Of a stretch of 25,670 bases of DNA, positions 15,669 to 23,894 are shown piece by piece (within the stretch, counting starts at the first letter, position 1; the number at the start of each line of letters is the position of its first letter). Below the pieces are notes generated by a model. The model did not search any database. It saw only the letters and a list, made by a program, of their open reading frames with translations, and had not been told where the DNA came from. A program made the position numbers and the translations under genes. The stretch is taken from the NCBI GenBank assembly GCA_048498415.1, contig JBEHYA010000020.1, forward strand, positions 1-25,670, written 5' to 3'. Source of the DNA: JBEHYA01 sp048498415. GTDB lineage: Bacteria; Pseudomonadota; Alphaproteobacteria; UBA9219; RGZA01.

Positions 15669-16325
15669 ATGAAAGATAAAAACATCCTCATCACAGGCGC
15701 CACGCGCGGGCTGGGCTGCGCGCTGGCGCTGCAGCTGGCGGAAGAAGGCGCGCATATCATTGCCATGGCCCGCACCACCGGCGCGCTCACGGAACTGGAT
15801 GATGCCATCAAGAAACTCTCCGGCAAACCGGCCACGCTTATTCCCTTCGATCTGCTCAATATGCCCGATGCCTACGCCAATCTGGGCCAGACGATTTATA
15901 ACCGCTTCCGGAGGCTCGATGCCGTGGTGCTGAATGCCGCGCGCCTCGGCGCGCTGACGCCCGTGAGCCACTGCCAGGAAAAAGACTGGCAGCGGATTAT
16001 GGAAGTGAATCTGGGCGCCAACATGCGCCTCATCCGCGTGCTCTCGCCCAGCCTTTCGGCGGGCAGTCAGGTGGCCTTTATAACCTGCAGTGGCGATAGC
16101 ATGGGCCGCGCCTATTGGGGGCCCTATGCCGCATCCAAAAAAGCACTTGAAGAACTGGCGCTAAGCTACCGTGAAGAAACGGAAAAATCCGGCATTCGCA
16201 CCCATATCTTCGAGCCCGGCATCATGGCCACCAAGCTCCGTCAGGACGCTTTTCCGGGTGAAGATCAAAGCCAGTTGCCGCAGCCCGAAGAAGCCGCACA
16301 GCGACTTATCGATCTTCTCAGCTAA
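15669..16325 (+). CDS. SDR family NAD(P)-dependent oxidoreductase
   Basis: 218-aa classical short-chain dehydrogenase with a Rossmann fold. The cofactor loop is TGATRGLG (9-16). The structural NAA motif is at 89-91. The catalytic residues are a Ser in ITCSGDS (about 141-144), Y153 and K157 of YAASK, and the post-catalytic EPGIMATKL is present. The composition resembles YciK-like or uncharacterised SDRs; the substrate is unknown. The start is fixed by GAGG (15660-15663), which is part of the right end of the upstream hairpin element. The stop overlaps the convergent der stop by 4 bases. It may originally have been read from the purF operon before the element inserted. Confidence 0.9.
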   Translation: MKDKNILITGATRGLGCALALQLAEEGAHIIAMARTTGALTELDDAIKKLSGKPATLIPFDLLNMPDAYANLGQTIYNRFRRLDAVVLNAARLGALTPVSHCQEKDWQRIMEVNLGANMRLIRVLSPSLSAGSQVAFITCSGDSMGRAYWGPYAASKKALEELALSYREETEKSGIRTHIFEPGIMATKLRQDAFPGEDQSQLPQPEEAAQRLIDLLS

Positions 16326-17665
16326 TCCCGCTTCTTGCGATCTTCGAACGGGTTTTCGCCTTTCTTGACCTGAAAGCGAATAGGCACGCCCGGCATATCG
16401 AAGAATTCACGCAGGTTATTCTTCAAATAACGCTCATAGCCTTCGGAGAGTTCCTGATTGGCGAACACCGCGAATGTGGGCGGGCGCGCCTTGGCCTGTG
16501 TGATGTAACGGATTTTTAAACGCCGCCCACGCACCAGCGGGGGTGGATGGTGCTCCAAAAGCGGCGCCAGCCACTTATTAATCTGGCTGGTTGAAATGCG
16601 CTTGTTCCAGATGCGGTGCGCTTCAAACACCGCTTCCATCAGCTTATCGACCTTCTGGCCCTTTGTGGCCGTGGTCATGACAATGGGAATACCCGGCAGC
16701 TGCGCCATGTTCTTGTCTAAAAACTTGCGCAAATGGCCGGTCACTTCTTCCTTGTTCGGAATCAAATCCCATTTGTTGATCGCAATCACCATCGCGCGGC
16801 CTTCTTCTTCCACCAGCTTGGCCAGGTGCAGATCCTGGCTCTCAAACATCTCGGTGGCATCGACAACCAGCACCACAATGTGGGCTAAACGAATGGCGCG
16901 GCGGCTTTCCGCCACGCTCATTTTCTCGACGTCTTCATGCACCTTCTGCGGGCGGCGAAGGCCGGCGGTATCCACCAGCCGCACCGGCTTGCCATCGTAT
17001 TTCCAGTTAATCGCCACGGCATCGCGCGTCAGGCCCGCTTCCGGCCCCGTGAGCATGCGGTCTTCGCCCAGCAGTGCGTTTACAAGCGTGGATTTCCCCG
17101 CATTCGGCCGGCCGATGATGGCAAGGTGCAGCGACATATCGCCGTTTTCTTCTTCCACCAGCTCGTCATTCTCGGCGGCTTCTACATCTTCTTTAATGGC
17201 ATCATAAAGCTCGCGCGTACCCAAACCGTGCTCGGCCGAAAACGCGATTGGCTCGCCAAACCCCAGCTTGTGAAATTCGTCATAGCCATCCGGCAGATCG
17301 TGGTCGCATTTATTCGCCAATAACACCACGCGCCGGCCCCATTTACGCAAAATCTTGGCGGTTTCACTGTCGTCGCCGGTTAAACCGGCGCGCGCATCCA
17401 CCACAAATACCGCGATATCGGCCACTTCCAGCGCATTCTTCGTCACGCCGGTCATGCGGGCTTTTAAACTGTCTTTGGGCCCCAGCTCCACGCCGGCGGT
17501 ATCGATGGCGGTGAATTTTAAATCAAACAGCTTGGCGTCGGCCTCGCGCCAGTCGCGCGTGATGCCGGGCTCGTTATGGACGATGGAAAATTTCTTTCCC
17601 GCCAGCCGGTTGAATAGCGTTGATTTGCCCACATTGGGCCGCCCGATGATGGCAACTTTTAACAT
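16322..17665 (-). CDS. der: ribosome biogenesis GTPase Der
   Basis: 447-aa double-GTPase (EngA) needed for 50S subunit assembly. The first G domain starts MLKVAIIGRPNVGKST (G1 at 8-16), with DTAG (G3) and NKCD (G4). The second has GRPNAGKST (G1 from about 185), DTAG and NKWD. The C-terminal KH-like domain runs from about residue 360 to the end. Both nucleotide sites are intact. An acidic linker (EDVEAAENDELVEEENGD) separates the G domains. It is last in a minus-strand operon with the YfgM-like gene and bamB; the ATG is 9 bases after the bamB stop. Confidence 0.97.
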   Translation of the reverse strand: MLKVAIIGRPNVGKSTLFNRLAGKKFSIVHNEPGITRDWREADAKLFDLKFTAIDTAGVELGPKDSLKARMTGVTKNALEVADIAVFVVDARAGLTGDDSETAKILRKWGRRVVLLANKCDHDLPDGYDEFHKLGFGEPIAFSAEHGLGTRELYDAIKEDVEAAENDELVEEENGDMSLHLAIIGRPNAGKSTLVNALLGEDRMLTGPEAGLTRDAVAINWKYDGKPVRLVDTAGLRRPQKVHEDVEKMSVAESRRAIRLAHIVVLVVDATEMFESQDLHLAKLVEEEGRAMVIAINKWDLIPNKEEVTGHLRKFLDKNMAQLPGIPIVMTTATKGQKVDKLMEAVFEAHRIWNKRISTSQINKWLAPLLEHHPPPLVRGRRLKIRYITQAKARPPTFAVFANQELSEGYERYLKNNLREFFDMPGVPIRFQVKKGENPFEDRKKRD

Positions 17666-17674
17666 TCCGCATCC

Positions 17675-19006
17675 TCAGCGCAGCGCCACAAGCGTGCCGT
17701 TATCCATCAGCACATACAGCGTGCAGCCTGCCACGATCGGCGTCACATAAATCGCGCTGCCCAGCGAACGCGACGAGAGCTCCTTCCCGTTCAGCGGCGA
17801 GAAACTTTTCAGTTCGCCCTCGGAGCTTGCCACCCACAGCACGCCGCCCGCCAGCACCGGGCCCACCCATTGTTCGGTCGCCGTCTTGTTATCGGGGTCC
17901 GGGTAGCGCGGCAATTGCTGCGCCCAGCGAATGCGGCCATCCTCGCGCGACAGCGCCGCCAGCTGGCCATCAATCGTCACCACAAAAATGCTGTTCCCGG
18001 CTACCCACGGCGTCTGCACGCTGCCCACATCGGTTTCCCATGTGGTGCGGCCCGAACGCACATCAATCGAGACAATGCGGCCCGAATGGCTGGCCACATA
18101 CACCTTGTTCCCATCCAGCACCGGCTGGCCCTGAATATCCGCCATCGCCGGCAGCGCGCCGTTTAAACTCAGCCCATTGCTGGAGAGATTTTCTTCCCAT
18201 GTCAGCTTGCCGTTGATGCGGCGCAGCCCAAACACTTCGCCCGAGCTATAGGGCGAGATGATCAATTCATCCGTCGCCGTCGGGCTCGCCATGCCGATGA
18301 ACGAAGCGTTTTCCTGAATGCCCGTATGGCTCCAGCCCACCGAACCATCGGCGCCGTTCAATTCATAGGTCGTATTCGTGGTGGTGATGACATACACCTT
18401 GTCATCCACCACAATCGGCCCGCCGCGCATGGGCGATGGCAGAACCTTCTGCCACAGCACCTTGCCGCTGCCGGCATCCAGCGCCACCACATTGCCGTAG
18501 CTGGTCGTGGCAAACACTTTGCCGTTTGCTACCGCCAAACCCGCACCCGCCACCACGCTATCTTCCGGATAGGGATCAGGAATCTGCCGTTGCCACACGC
18601 GGTTGCCGTTATTTATCGCAAACGCACTGACATTGCCTTCCGCATCAATCGTGAACACGCGGCCACCCGCTACCACCGGCTGCGCGATCAACACGCTGTC
18701 ATGCGAAGAACCCGCACCTACCGATGACGACCATGCTTCTGCTGGTTTATCGCTCAGCGTCAGCGCGCCCATTAAATGGTTCAGGCTGCCGCCCGCCACC
18801 ACCCAGTCGGCATTATCGGTCGCCGGGCCAATATCCACGGCGCTGTCTTTTAATGCGGCATCCGCCTGCAACGCGCGGTCGCGCAGGAACACGTCTTCGC
18901 GTTTACCCGGCAGGCTGCCGCGCTTGCCTTCTTCCTTGCCGAAAATGCTCTCGCACCCCGACAACGCAACAGCCGCCACCAGCAATAAAACAAGGCCACG
19001 CATCAT
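17675..19006 (-). CDS. bamB: outer membrane assembly lipoprotein BamB
   Basis: 443-aa predicted lipoprotein with a lipobox (ALSGC, lipidated Cys at about 18) after a hydrophobic leader, then PQQ-like beta-propeller repeats. Recurrent blades have the form VxGGxVFTIDAEGNVSAFAINNGNRVWQ, GNVVALDAGSGKVLWQ, GRIVSIDVRSGRTTWE and GQLAALSREDGRIRWAQ. BamB is a scaffold of the BAM complex that inserts outer-membrane proteins. Its position between a YfgM-like gene and der matches the usual genomic context. The start overlaps no upstream gene but lies 6 bases after its stop, without a clear Shine-Dalgarno, so coupling is likely. Confidence 0.92.
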   Translation of the reverse strand: MMRGLVLLLVAAVALSGCESIFGKEEGKRGSLPGKREDVFLRDRALQADAALKDSAVDIGPATDNADWVVAGGSLNHLMGALTLSDKPAEAWSSSVGAGSSHDSVLIAQPVVAGGRVFTIDAEGNVSAFAINNGNRVWQRQIPDPYPEDSVVAGAGLAVANGKVFATTSYGNVVALDAGSGKVLWQKVLPSPMRGGPIVVDDKVYVITTTNTTYELNGADGSVGWSHTGIQENASFIGMASPTATDELIISPYSSGEVFGLRRINGKLTWEENLSSNGLSLNGALPAMADIQGQPVLDGNKVYVASHSGRIVSIDVRSGRTTWETDVGSVQTPWVAGNSIFVVTIDGQLAALSREDGRIRWAQQLPRYPDPDNKTATEQWVGPVLAGGVLWVASSEGELKSFSPLNGKELSSRSLGSAIYVTPIVAGCTLYVLMDNGTLVALR

Positions 19007-19012
19007 GATCGA

Positions 19013-19732
19013 TTACTTCGCGCTATAAAGACGTGTGAGTTGAAGGGCGCGTTCACGCGCGGCCACGGGGGCATCCTGCGTATCGGTAATGCCGCGCAGC
19101 TGGTTAACCGCTTCATCCATCTTGCCCTGCTTGGCAAACAGAATGGCCGAGGTCTCCAGCGCGCTTAAATACCACGCGTTGTTGGAATCCAGCAGCGGCT
19201 TCAAATCATCCTGCAGCTTGGCAGCATCACCGTTATCCATCTGCGCGCGCACTTTCATGAGCAGCGCATAATCGCGGTACACGGGCCGGAAGCTATCGTT
19301 ATTCCGCACCTCATCCAGCTTTTTCAGGCCTTCTTCCTGCTGGCCGTTGTGCAACAGCGTGGCCGCAGCGGCAAAACCCGCCAGCATCTTCTGGCCATCG
19401 CCCGCCGCTTTCTTGGCTACGTCATCATAGGCCGCCACCCGCGCCTTTACTTCATCTGGGGAAATATTTTCGTATTCCTTATCCATCAACCCAATCAGCG
19501 CTTCGCTGTCTTTTTCGCGCTGCGCGGCACGCATGTTGTTCATGGTGCTGGCAATCGCGGTGCCCAGCACCACGGCAATCAGCACGCCGGCAATCGCGCC
19601 GCCGAAGCGCTTGAAGAAATCGGTCATCTGCTTGGCCTTCACCTCCTGATCGATTTCATCGAACAGGTTCTGGGTGGCGGCATCGGGTTCCGGTGCATTG
19701 ACGGGGCGGGTATTAAGCGGCGTTCGGGCCAT
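19013..19732 (-). CDS. YfgM-like TPR membrane protein
   Basis: 239-aa protein with a short cytoplasmic N-terminus, one membrane helix (about 43-62, GGAIAGVLIAVVLGTAIAST) and a periplasmic helical region with TPR-like pairs (DGQKMLAGFAAAATLLHNGQQEEGLKKLDEV and AWYLSALETSAILFAKQGKMDEAVNQL). This matches the YfgM/TPR_21 family, reported as a partner of the Sec translocon and periplasmic chaperones. The start at 19732 is chosen for the AAGG about 8 bases upstream; an ATG 12 codons earlier would add MQPVTRRKKVIP. First gene of the operon with bamB and der, and divergent from nagA. Confidence 0.88.
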   Translation of the reverse strand: MARTPLNTRPVNAPEPDAATQNLFDEIDQEVKAKQMTDFFKRFGGAIAGVLIAVVLGTAIASTMNNMRAAQREKDSEALIGLMDKEYENISPDEVKARVAAYDDVAKKAAGDGQKMLAGFAAAATLLHNGQQEEGLKKLDEVRNNDSFRPVYRDYALLMKVRAQMDNGDAAKLQDDLKPLLDSNNAWYLSALETSAILFAKQGKMDEAVNQLRGITDTQDAPVAARERALQLTRLYSAK

Positions 19733-19768
19733 GGGAATTACCTTTTTTCTTCTTGTAACAGGCTGCAA

Positions 19769-19798
19769 GGTATAGCCTACTTACATACCCGCTTTCAA
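19769..19798 (-). promoter_or_regulatory. probable promoter of the YfgM-like-bamB-der operon
   Basis: On the minus strand TTGAAA (19793-19798) and TATACC (19769-19774) are separated by 18 bases. They lie about 37 bases before the first start codon. A good sigma70 match at the right position. Confidence 0.55.
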
Positions 19799-19811
19799 AT
19801 ACAGCGATTTC

Positions 19812-20933
19812 ATGACGTTAAAAGCCTTTTTTCCTGATTCAATCGTAACAAACGGCCAATTATTCGCCGGTAAAGCGCTTGTCGCCGAGGGGGCGCGCGT
19901 CATGGCACTGGCCGATAAAAACGACGTGCCCGCAAGCGCCGAGCGCATCCCCCTGCCCGGCCTCACCCTTGCGCCGGGATTAGTGGATGCCCAGGTGAAC
20001 GGCGGCGGCGGCGATCTGTTCAACGATAACCCCGACAAATTAGAAAAAATCGCCGACGCCCACCGCAAAAACGGCACCGCCGCTTTTTTGGCCACGCTGA
20101 TCAGTGACGACATCAAAAAAATTCCTGCTGCCGTGGCGGGCATCAAAAAATACCGCCAGCAAAATCCAGATGGCGCGGTCGCTGGTTTGCATCTGGAAGG
20201 CCCCTTTCTAAATCCCGAACGCAAAGGCATTCACCCCGCCAAAGCCATCACCGTTGCCAACCGCGACGTGCTGCAATCCATCACCCCCGCCGATGTCGGC
20301 ACGCTAATGATCACGCTGGCGCCGGAAGTTTTTGATACCGCCGAAATCGCTGGGCTTGCCAAAAAAGGCGCCATTTTAAGCGCCGGCCACAGCGCCGTGG
20401 ATGCCGGCACGCTAGCCAGCGCTGTTCAGGCGGGCCTGCGCGGGGTCACGCACCTATATAATGGCATGGGCGGCCTCAGCGCCCGCGCGCCGGGTCTGTC
20501 AGGCCTTGCGCTGACTACCGATGCGCTATGGTGCAGCCTGATCTGCGATGATGCGCATGTGGATGCTGCAATGATCCAGCTGGCATTACGCGCCAAACCA
20601 CCCGGCAAATTGTTTTTGGTCAGCGATGCCATGCCGCCCGCCGGCCAATCGCCGCAAACAGGCTTCAATCTCCTCGGCCAGAATATTCATGCGAAGAACG
20701 GCAAGTGCGTGGATGACCAGAACAACCTTGCCGGAAGCGCCCTCACGCTTTTTGAATGCGTGAAGATCGCCGTTCAAAAAGTCGGCATCGCTTTACCACA
20801 AGCCCTTGCCATGGCCAGCCAATACCCCGCCGAATTCCTGAAAATTGATCGCGATTTCGGCAGCTTTGCCAAAGGCAAACGCAGCGATTTCATCGCGTTT
20901 GATAGCAATTTAAAGCTGGAAAAAGTTTCCTGA
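19812..20933 (+). CDS. nagA: N-acetylglucosamine-6-phosphate deacetylase
   Basis: 373-aa amidohydrolase that removes acetate from GlcNAc-6-phosphate in amino-sugar and peptidoglycan recycling. Ligands align with the E. coli enzyme: E129 in HLEGPFLN, H193 in GHSA, H214 in THLYNGMG, and catalytic D272 in LVSDAMPPAG. The N-terminal PGLVDAQVNGGGG is typical. Length is normal. No strong ribosome site was seen at 19812. It is divergent from the YfgM-like gene and convergent with a ROK kinase across a hairpin repeat. No nagB (deaminase) lies nearby. Confidence 0.94.
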   Translation: MTLKAFFPDSIVTNGQLFAGKALVAEGARVMALADKNDVPASAERIPLPGLTLAPGLVDAQVNGGGGDLFNDNPDKLEKIADAHRKNGTAAFLATLISDDIKKIPAAVAGIKKYRQQNPDGAVAGLHLEGPFLNPERKGIHPAKAITVANRDVLQSITPADVGTLMITLAPEVFDTAEIAGLAKKGAILSAGHSAVDAGTLASAVQAGLRGVTHLYNGMGGLSARAPGLSGLALTTDALWCSLICDDAHVDAAMIQLALRAKPPGKLFLVSDAMPPAGQSPQTGFNLLGQNIHAKNGKCVDDQNNLAGSALTLFECVKIAVQKVGIALPQALAMASQYPAEFLKIDRDFGSFAKGKRSDFIAFDSNLKLEKVS

Positions 20934-20935
20934 TG

Positions 20936-21016
20936 GTATGCACCGGCGAAAGCCGGTGCCCATCCACCCACGATCTGAATGCGGATAAATGGGCCCCGTT
21001 TTTCAACGGGGCATAC
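20936..21016. repeat. paired inverted hairpin repeat, short form (copy 2)
   Basis: 81 bp between the convergent nagA and ROK kinase genes, with outer ends GTATGC (20936-20941) and GCATAC (21011-21016). The left hairpin is GCACCGGC (20940-20947), GAAA, GCCGGTGC (20952-20959), followed by CCAT. The right, in reverse, is GCCCCGTT (20993-21000), TTTC, AACGGGGC (21005-21012), preceded by ATGG. The stems differ between arms at paired positions but remain fully complementary. There is no T tract, so a terminator role is uncertain. Confidence 0.82.
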
Positions 21017-21025
21017 AATCTTCTG

Positions 21026-21919
21026 TTAATTCTCCGGCCACAACCACGCGGCGCCGCGCAAACCGCTATCGGCGCCGTATTTGGCTTTGAGTAACGGCGT
21101 GCGGATATCGCGCAGGATGGTGTAGCGTTTAATCAACTCCGGCACATCGCGGTAAATAAAATCCAGATTGCTCAAACCGCCGCCCAGCACAATGGCATCA
21201 GGGTCAAGCAGCAGAATGATCATCGCCAGCGCTTTCGCAAGGCGATTGCTGTAACGATCGATGATCGGCTTCACTGCCGGGTCATGGCTGTTCGCCGCCA
21301 GTTGTAATTCTTCATGGCCGAGTTCACGGCCAAGCGCTTCGCGCAACTGCTTCGTTAAAGCCGGCCCGGATAAAATCGTCTCAATGCACCCGGTCTGCCC
21401 GCAGCCGCAGCGCAGGTCTAAATCGCCCTTCTCCGCCCATGGCAGCGGAATATGCCCCCATTCGCGCATGGCGTTGGGGCCTTCCGAAATACGCCCACGC
21501 ACCGCAATACTGCCGCCCACGCCAGTGCCCAGAATCACGCCATAAACCGTATGCAAGCCCGCCGCCGCGCCGTCGCTGGCTTCCGACAGCACGAAGCAGT
21601 TGGCGTCGTTGCCGATGCGCACCTCCAGCCCATGCCGGCTTTTCATATCCGCGACAAAACTGCGGCCAGCTAACGGATGAATGTTGGGCGAAAACCGCAC
21701 CATGCCCTTCACGCTGTCCACCGCGCCCGGCATGCACACGCCAACGCTTGCTTTTACGCCGGTGGTTTTGCTTAAGCCCGCGATCATCTCCGCGCAGCCC
21801 GCCAAAATCGCATCGTAGTTGTCAGGCGTGGGCAGGCGCAGGCGCGCGGCTTCCTTGCCGCTTGCGTCAATCGCAATCGCCGCCATCTTGGTGCCGCCCA
21901 GATCAATCCCGAAACGCAT
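21026..21919 (-). CDS. ROK family sugar kinase
   Basis: 297-aa kinase of the ROK family. The N-terminal phosphate loop is GIDLGGTK, the catalytic base is D105 in GNDANCF, and a glycine-rich GTGVGGSI follows. Zinc ligands are H156 (EWGHIPL) and C171, C173 and C178 (CGCGQTGCIE). The E-x-G-H plus CxCGxxGCIE pattern fits GlcNAc kinase (NagK) or fructokinase (Mak). Facing nagA favours an amino-sugar kinase, so GlcNAc to GlcNAc-6-phosphate and then NagA is a plausible route; this is inference. ATG 21919 overlaps the TGA of the upstream hydrolase by one base, indicating coupling. Confidence 0.88.
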   Translation of the reverse strand: MRFGIDLGGTKMAAIAIDASGKEAARLRLPTPDNYDAILAGCAEMIAGLSKTTGVKASVGVCMPGAVDSVKGMVRFSPNIHPLAGRSFVADMKSRHGLEVRIGNDANCFVLSEASDGAAAGLHTVYGVILGTGVGGSIAVRGRISEGPNAMREWGHIPLPWAEKGDLDLRCGCGQTGCIETILSGPALTKQLREALGRELGHEELQLAANSHDPAVKPIIDRYSNRLAKALAMIILLLDPDAIVLGGGLSNLDFIYRDVPELIKRYTILRDIRTPLLKAKYGADSGLRGAAWLWPEN

Positions 21920-22674
21920 CAGCTCAAACTCTCAATCTCGCGCCACAGCAAATCCATGTCTTGCCCACGCGACAGCCGATGATCGCCATCTTTGATTAAA
22001 TTTATGCGAACGTCTTTGGATGTGAGCTTTTCCGCAATATTGTGCGCGGTTTTCCACGGCACATCATCATCCCTCTGCCCCTGCAAAAGGCGTACCGGCG
22101 CCCGGATATTAATGGGCCCGCGCAAAAGCAGATGCCGCCGCCCTTCTTCAATCAAACGCTTGGTAAACACCAGCGGCTCGCCATATTCCGACGGCTCGTA
22201 AATTTTTCCGTTCTTCATCAACTCGTTTTGCTGCGCGGCGGAGAACTGGTTCCACACCAGATCTTCCGTGAAGTCCGGCGCTGCCGCGATGCCCACCAGC
22301 CCCGCCACGCGTTCCGGCCGGGCAAGGGCAAGAAGCAGCATGATCCACCCGCCCATCGATGAGCCCACAATAATCTGCGGCCCACTAGTCAACGCATCCA
22401 AGACTTCCACAGCATCCGCCAGCCAGTCGCCAATGCACCCATCCACGAATTTGCCGCTGGATGCCCCGTGGCCGCTATAGTCAAACCGTGTCAGGCGCCG
22501 TTCCACGGCGGCACATTTTTCGGCCAGAAACGTCGCCTTCGCCCCCGTCATATCCGAGAAGTAACCGGGCAGAAAAATGATGCCCGGCGCCCCGCTCTGG
22601 GGCCCTGTAAGGTCATAGGCCAGTTCATGGCCGTTAAATGAAAGTTTCTGGAATTCCGGGGCGTTATCGGGCAT
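21919..22674 (-). CDS. alpha/beta hydrolase, ABHD10-like
   Basis: 251-aa cytosolic alpha/beta hydrolase. LPGYFSDMTGAKA forms the oxyanion region, RFDYSGHGASSG follows, and the nucleophile elbow is GSSMGG with Ser106. The likely acid is D202 or D204 (GQRDDDVPW) and the base is H232 (DGDHRLSR). These segments closely resemble the alphaproteobacterial relatives of mitochondrial ABHD10, a thioesterase and acyl-glucuronide esterase. The natural substrate here is unknown. It is first of a pair with the ROK kinase (one-base stop/start overlap) and is divergent from the glycosyltransferase across 35 bases. Confidence 0.9.
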   Translation of the reverse strand: MPDNAPEFQKLSFNGHELAYDLTGPQSGAPGIIFLPGYFSDMTGAKATFLAEKCAAVERRLTRFDYSGHGASSGKFVDGCIGDWLADAVEVLDALTSGPQIIVGSSMGGWIMLLLALARPERVAGLVGIAAAPDFTEDLVWNQFSAAQQNELMKNGKIYEPSEYGEPLVFTKRLIEEGRRHLLLRGPINIRAPVRLLQGQRDDDVPWKTAHNIAEKLTSKDVRINLIKDGDHRLSRGQDMDLLWREIESLS

Positions 22675-22709
22675 TGTTAAAGCCAGTTTTTGTGACCTGA
22701 ATTAAAACT

Positions 22710-23885
22710 ATGCTGCCAAAACTAACGCCTGTCCAGTCAGCCGCCGACGCGCCGGAATTCAACCTGGCGGGTTGCCGCATCCTGATTTTAAGCTCGGAGC
22801 TGACCAACACCGGCCACGGCCGCATGGCGCTTGATATGGCCATCAAAATCAAGGCGCATGGCGGCGAACCGTTCATCGCCGCGCCGGGCGGCGTGCTCAA
22901 ACTTGAACTGCAGCGCCGCAAAATTCCGTTCCAGACTTTGCCGGATATGCAGGGCAGCGCCATCGGCCACATGATGGCGGTCTTCCAGCTGGTGAACTGG
23001 CTGAAATTCCACCGCGTGCATTTCATCCATACGCTCGATTTTTCGCTGGCACGCTTTGCCTATGAAGTGATGCTGAAATCCGGCAAGCACACCATCATCA
23101 CGCTCAACCAGCCTGTGATTACCGCACTCGCCGCGCGCGGCAGTGATATGCTCCGCCACTTCACGCGCATCATCGTGCCGTCTACTTACGCCCGCGAACA
23201 GCTCCTCGCCCAGCTCAGCCTGCCGGAAAGCGTGGTGCGCACTATTCTTCCCGGCATCAACCTGTCCATCGTCCATTGCGACCGCATCGCGCCGCAGAAA
23301 ATAGCCGGGCTTGAAAAAAACTGGCAGTTGCCGGATGACCGGCCCGTTGTCGTGGTGCCCGATTGCCCGCTGGATATGGTGATTTTTGACTCGCTCGCCC
23401 CCGCCTTCAAGGATTTGAAGGAAAAAAACATCTACACCGTGCTCTTTGCGCCTGAAGACGAACGCGCCTATGTGCTGCAACGCGTCGCCGCGCTTGGCCT
23501 CTCCAGCCATGTGATCGTCACCAGCGACGGCCAAGACCGCATCGCCGCCTTATGGCTCGCCCACGCCGTGCTCGTCACCGGTTTCCAAGGGCAAGATTCC
23601 CTCGCCGCCCTCATGGAAGCGCAAGCCATGGGCCGCCCGGTCGTCGCGTTCGACCGCAACGGTTTGGCCGAAATTCTGTTACGTGATCCTGCCACCATTC
23701 TCCTCCCCGGCGATCAGGTCAGCCGTTTGCCCGCCGCGCTTGCCCATATTCTCAAACTCTCCACCGAACAGCGCCACGCCTTCGCTTTTCGCTCCCGCGC
23801 GTTCGTGGAAGACAACTTCGACCGCTCCCTCATGATCAACGATGTTTTAGCGCTGTATCAGGATATGCGGGATATTCAGGGATAA
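22710..23885 (+). CDS. GT4-like glycosyltransferase
   Basis: 391-aa protein with the two-Rossmann GT-B layout. The N-terminal acceptor domain begins CRILILSSELTNTGHGRMALDMAIKIKAHGGEPFIAAPGG. The C-terminal donor domain ends with GQDSLAALMEAQAMGRPVVAFDRNGLAEILL, the usual GT4 nucleotide-sugar loop. The first Glu of the EX7E motif is Gln here, while the second (MEAQAMG) is kept. No membrane helix. It probably transfers a sugar to lipid or envelope glycan; donor and acceptor cannot be told. There is little ribosome site before ATG 22710 and only 35 bases to the divergent hydrolase. A palindromic repeat follows the stop. Confidence 0.82.
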   Translation: MLPKLTPVQSAADAPEFNLAGCRILILSSELTNTGHGRMALDMAIKIKAHGGEPFIAAPGGVLKLELQRRKIPFQTLPDMQGSAIGHMMAVFQLVNWLKFHRVHFIHTLDFSLARFAYEVMLKSGKHTIITLNQPVITALAARGSDMLRHFTRIIVPSTYAREQLLAQLSLPESVVRTILPGINLSIVHCDRIAPQKIAGLEKNWQLPDDRPVVVVPDCPLDMVIFDSLAPAFKDLKEKNIYTVLFAPEDERAYVLQRVAALGLSSHVIVTSDGQDRIAALWLAHAVLVTGFQGQDSLAALMEAQAMGRPVVAFDRNGLAEILLRDPATILLPGDQVSRLPAALAHILKLSTEQRHAFAFRSRAFVEDNFDRSLMINDVLALYQDMRDIQG

Positions 23886-23894
23886 CCCGCTTCT

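Noticed and set aside
20936..21016. Hairpins between nagA and the ROK kinase as an intrinsic terminator
   Set aside because: Stems are strong but not followed by a T tract on either strand; the arms match the dispersed repeat family instead. Some termination effect is still possible.
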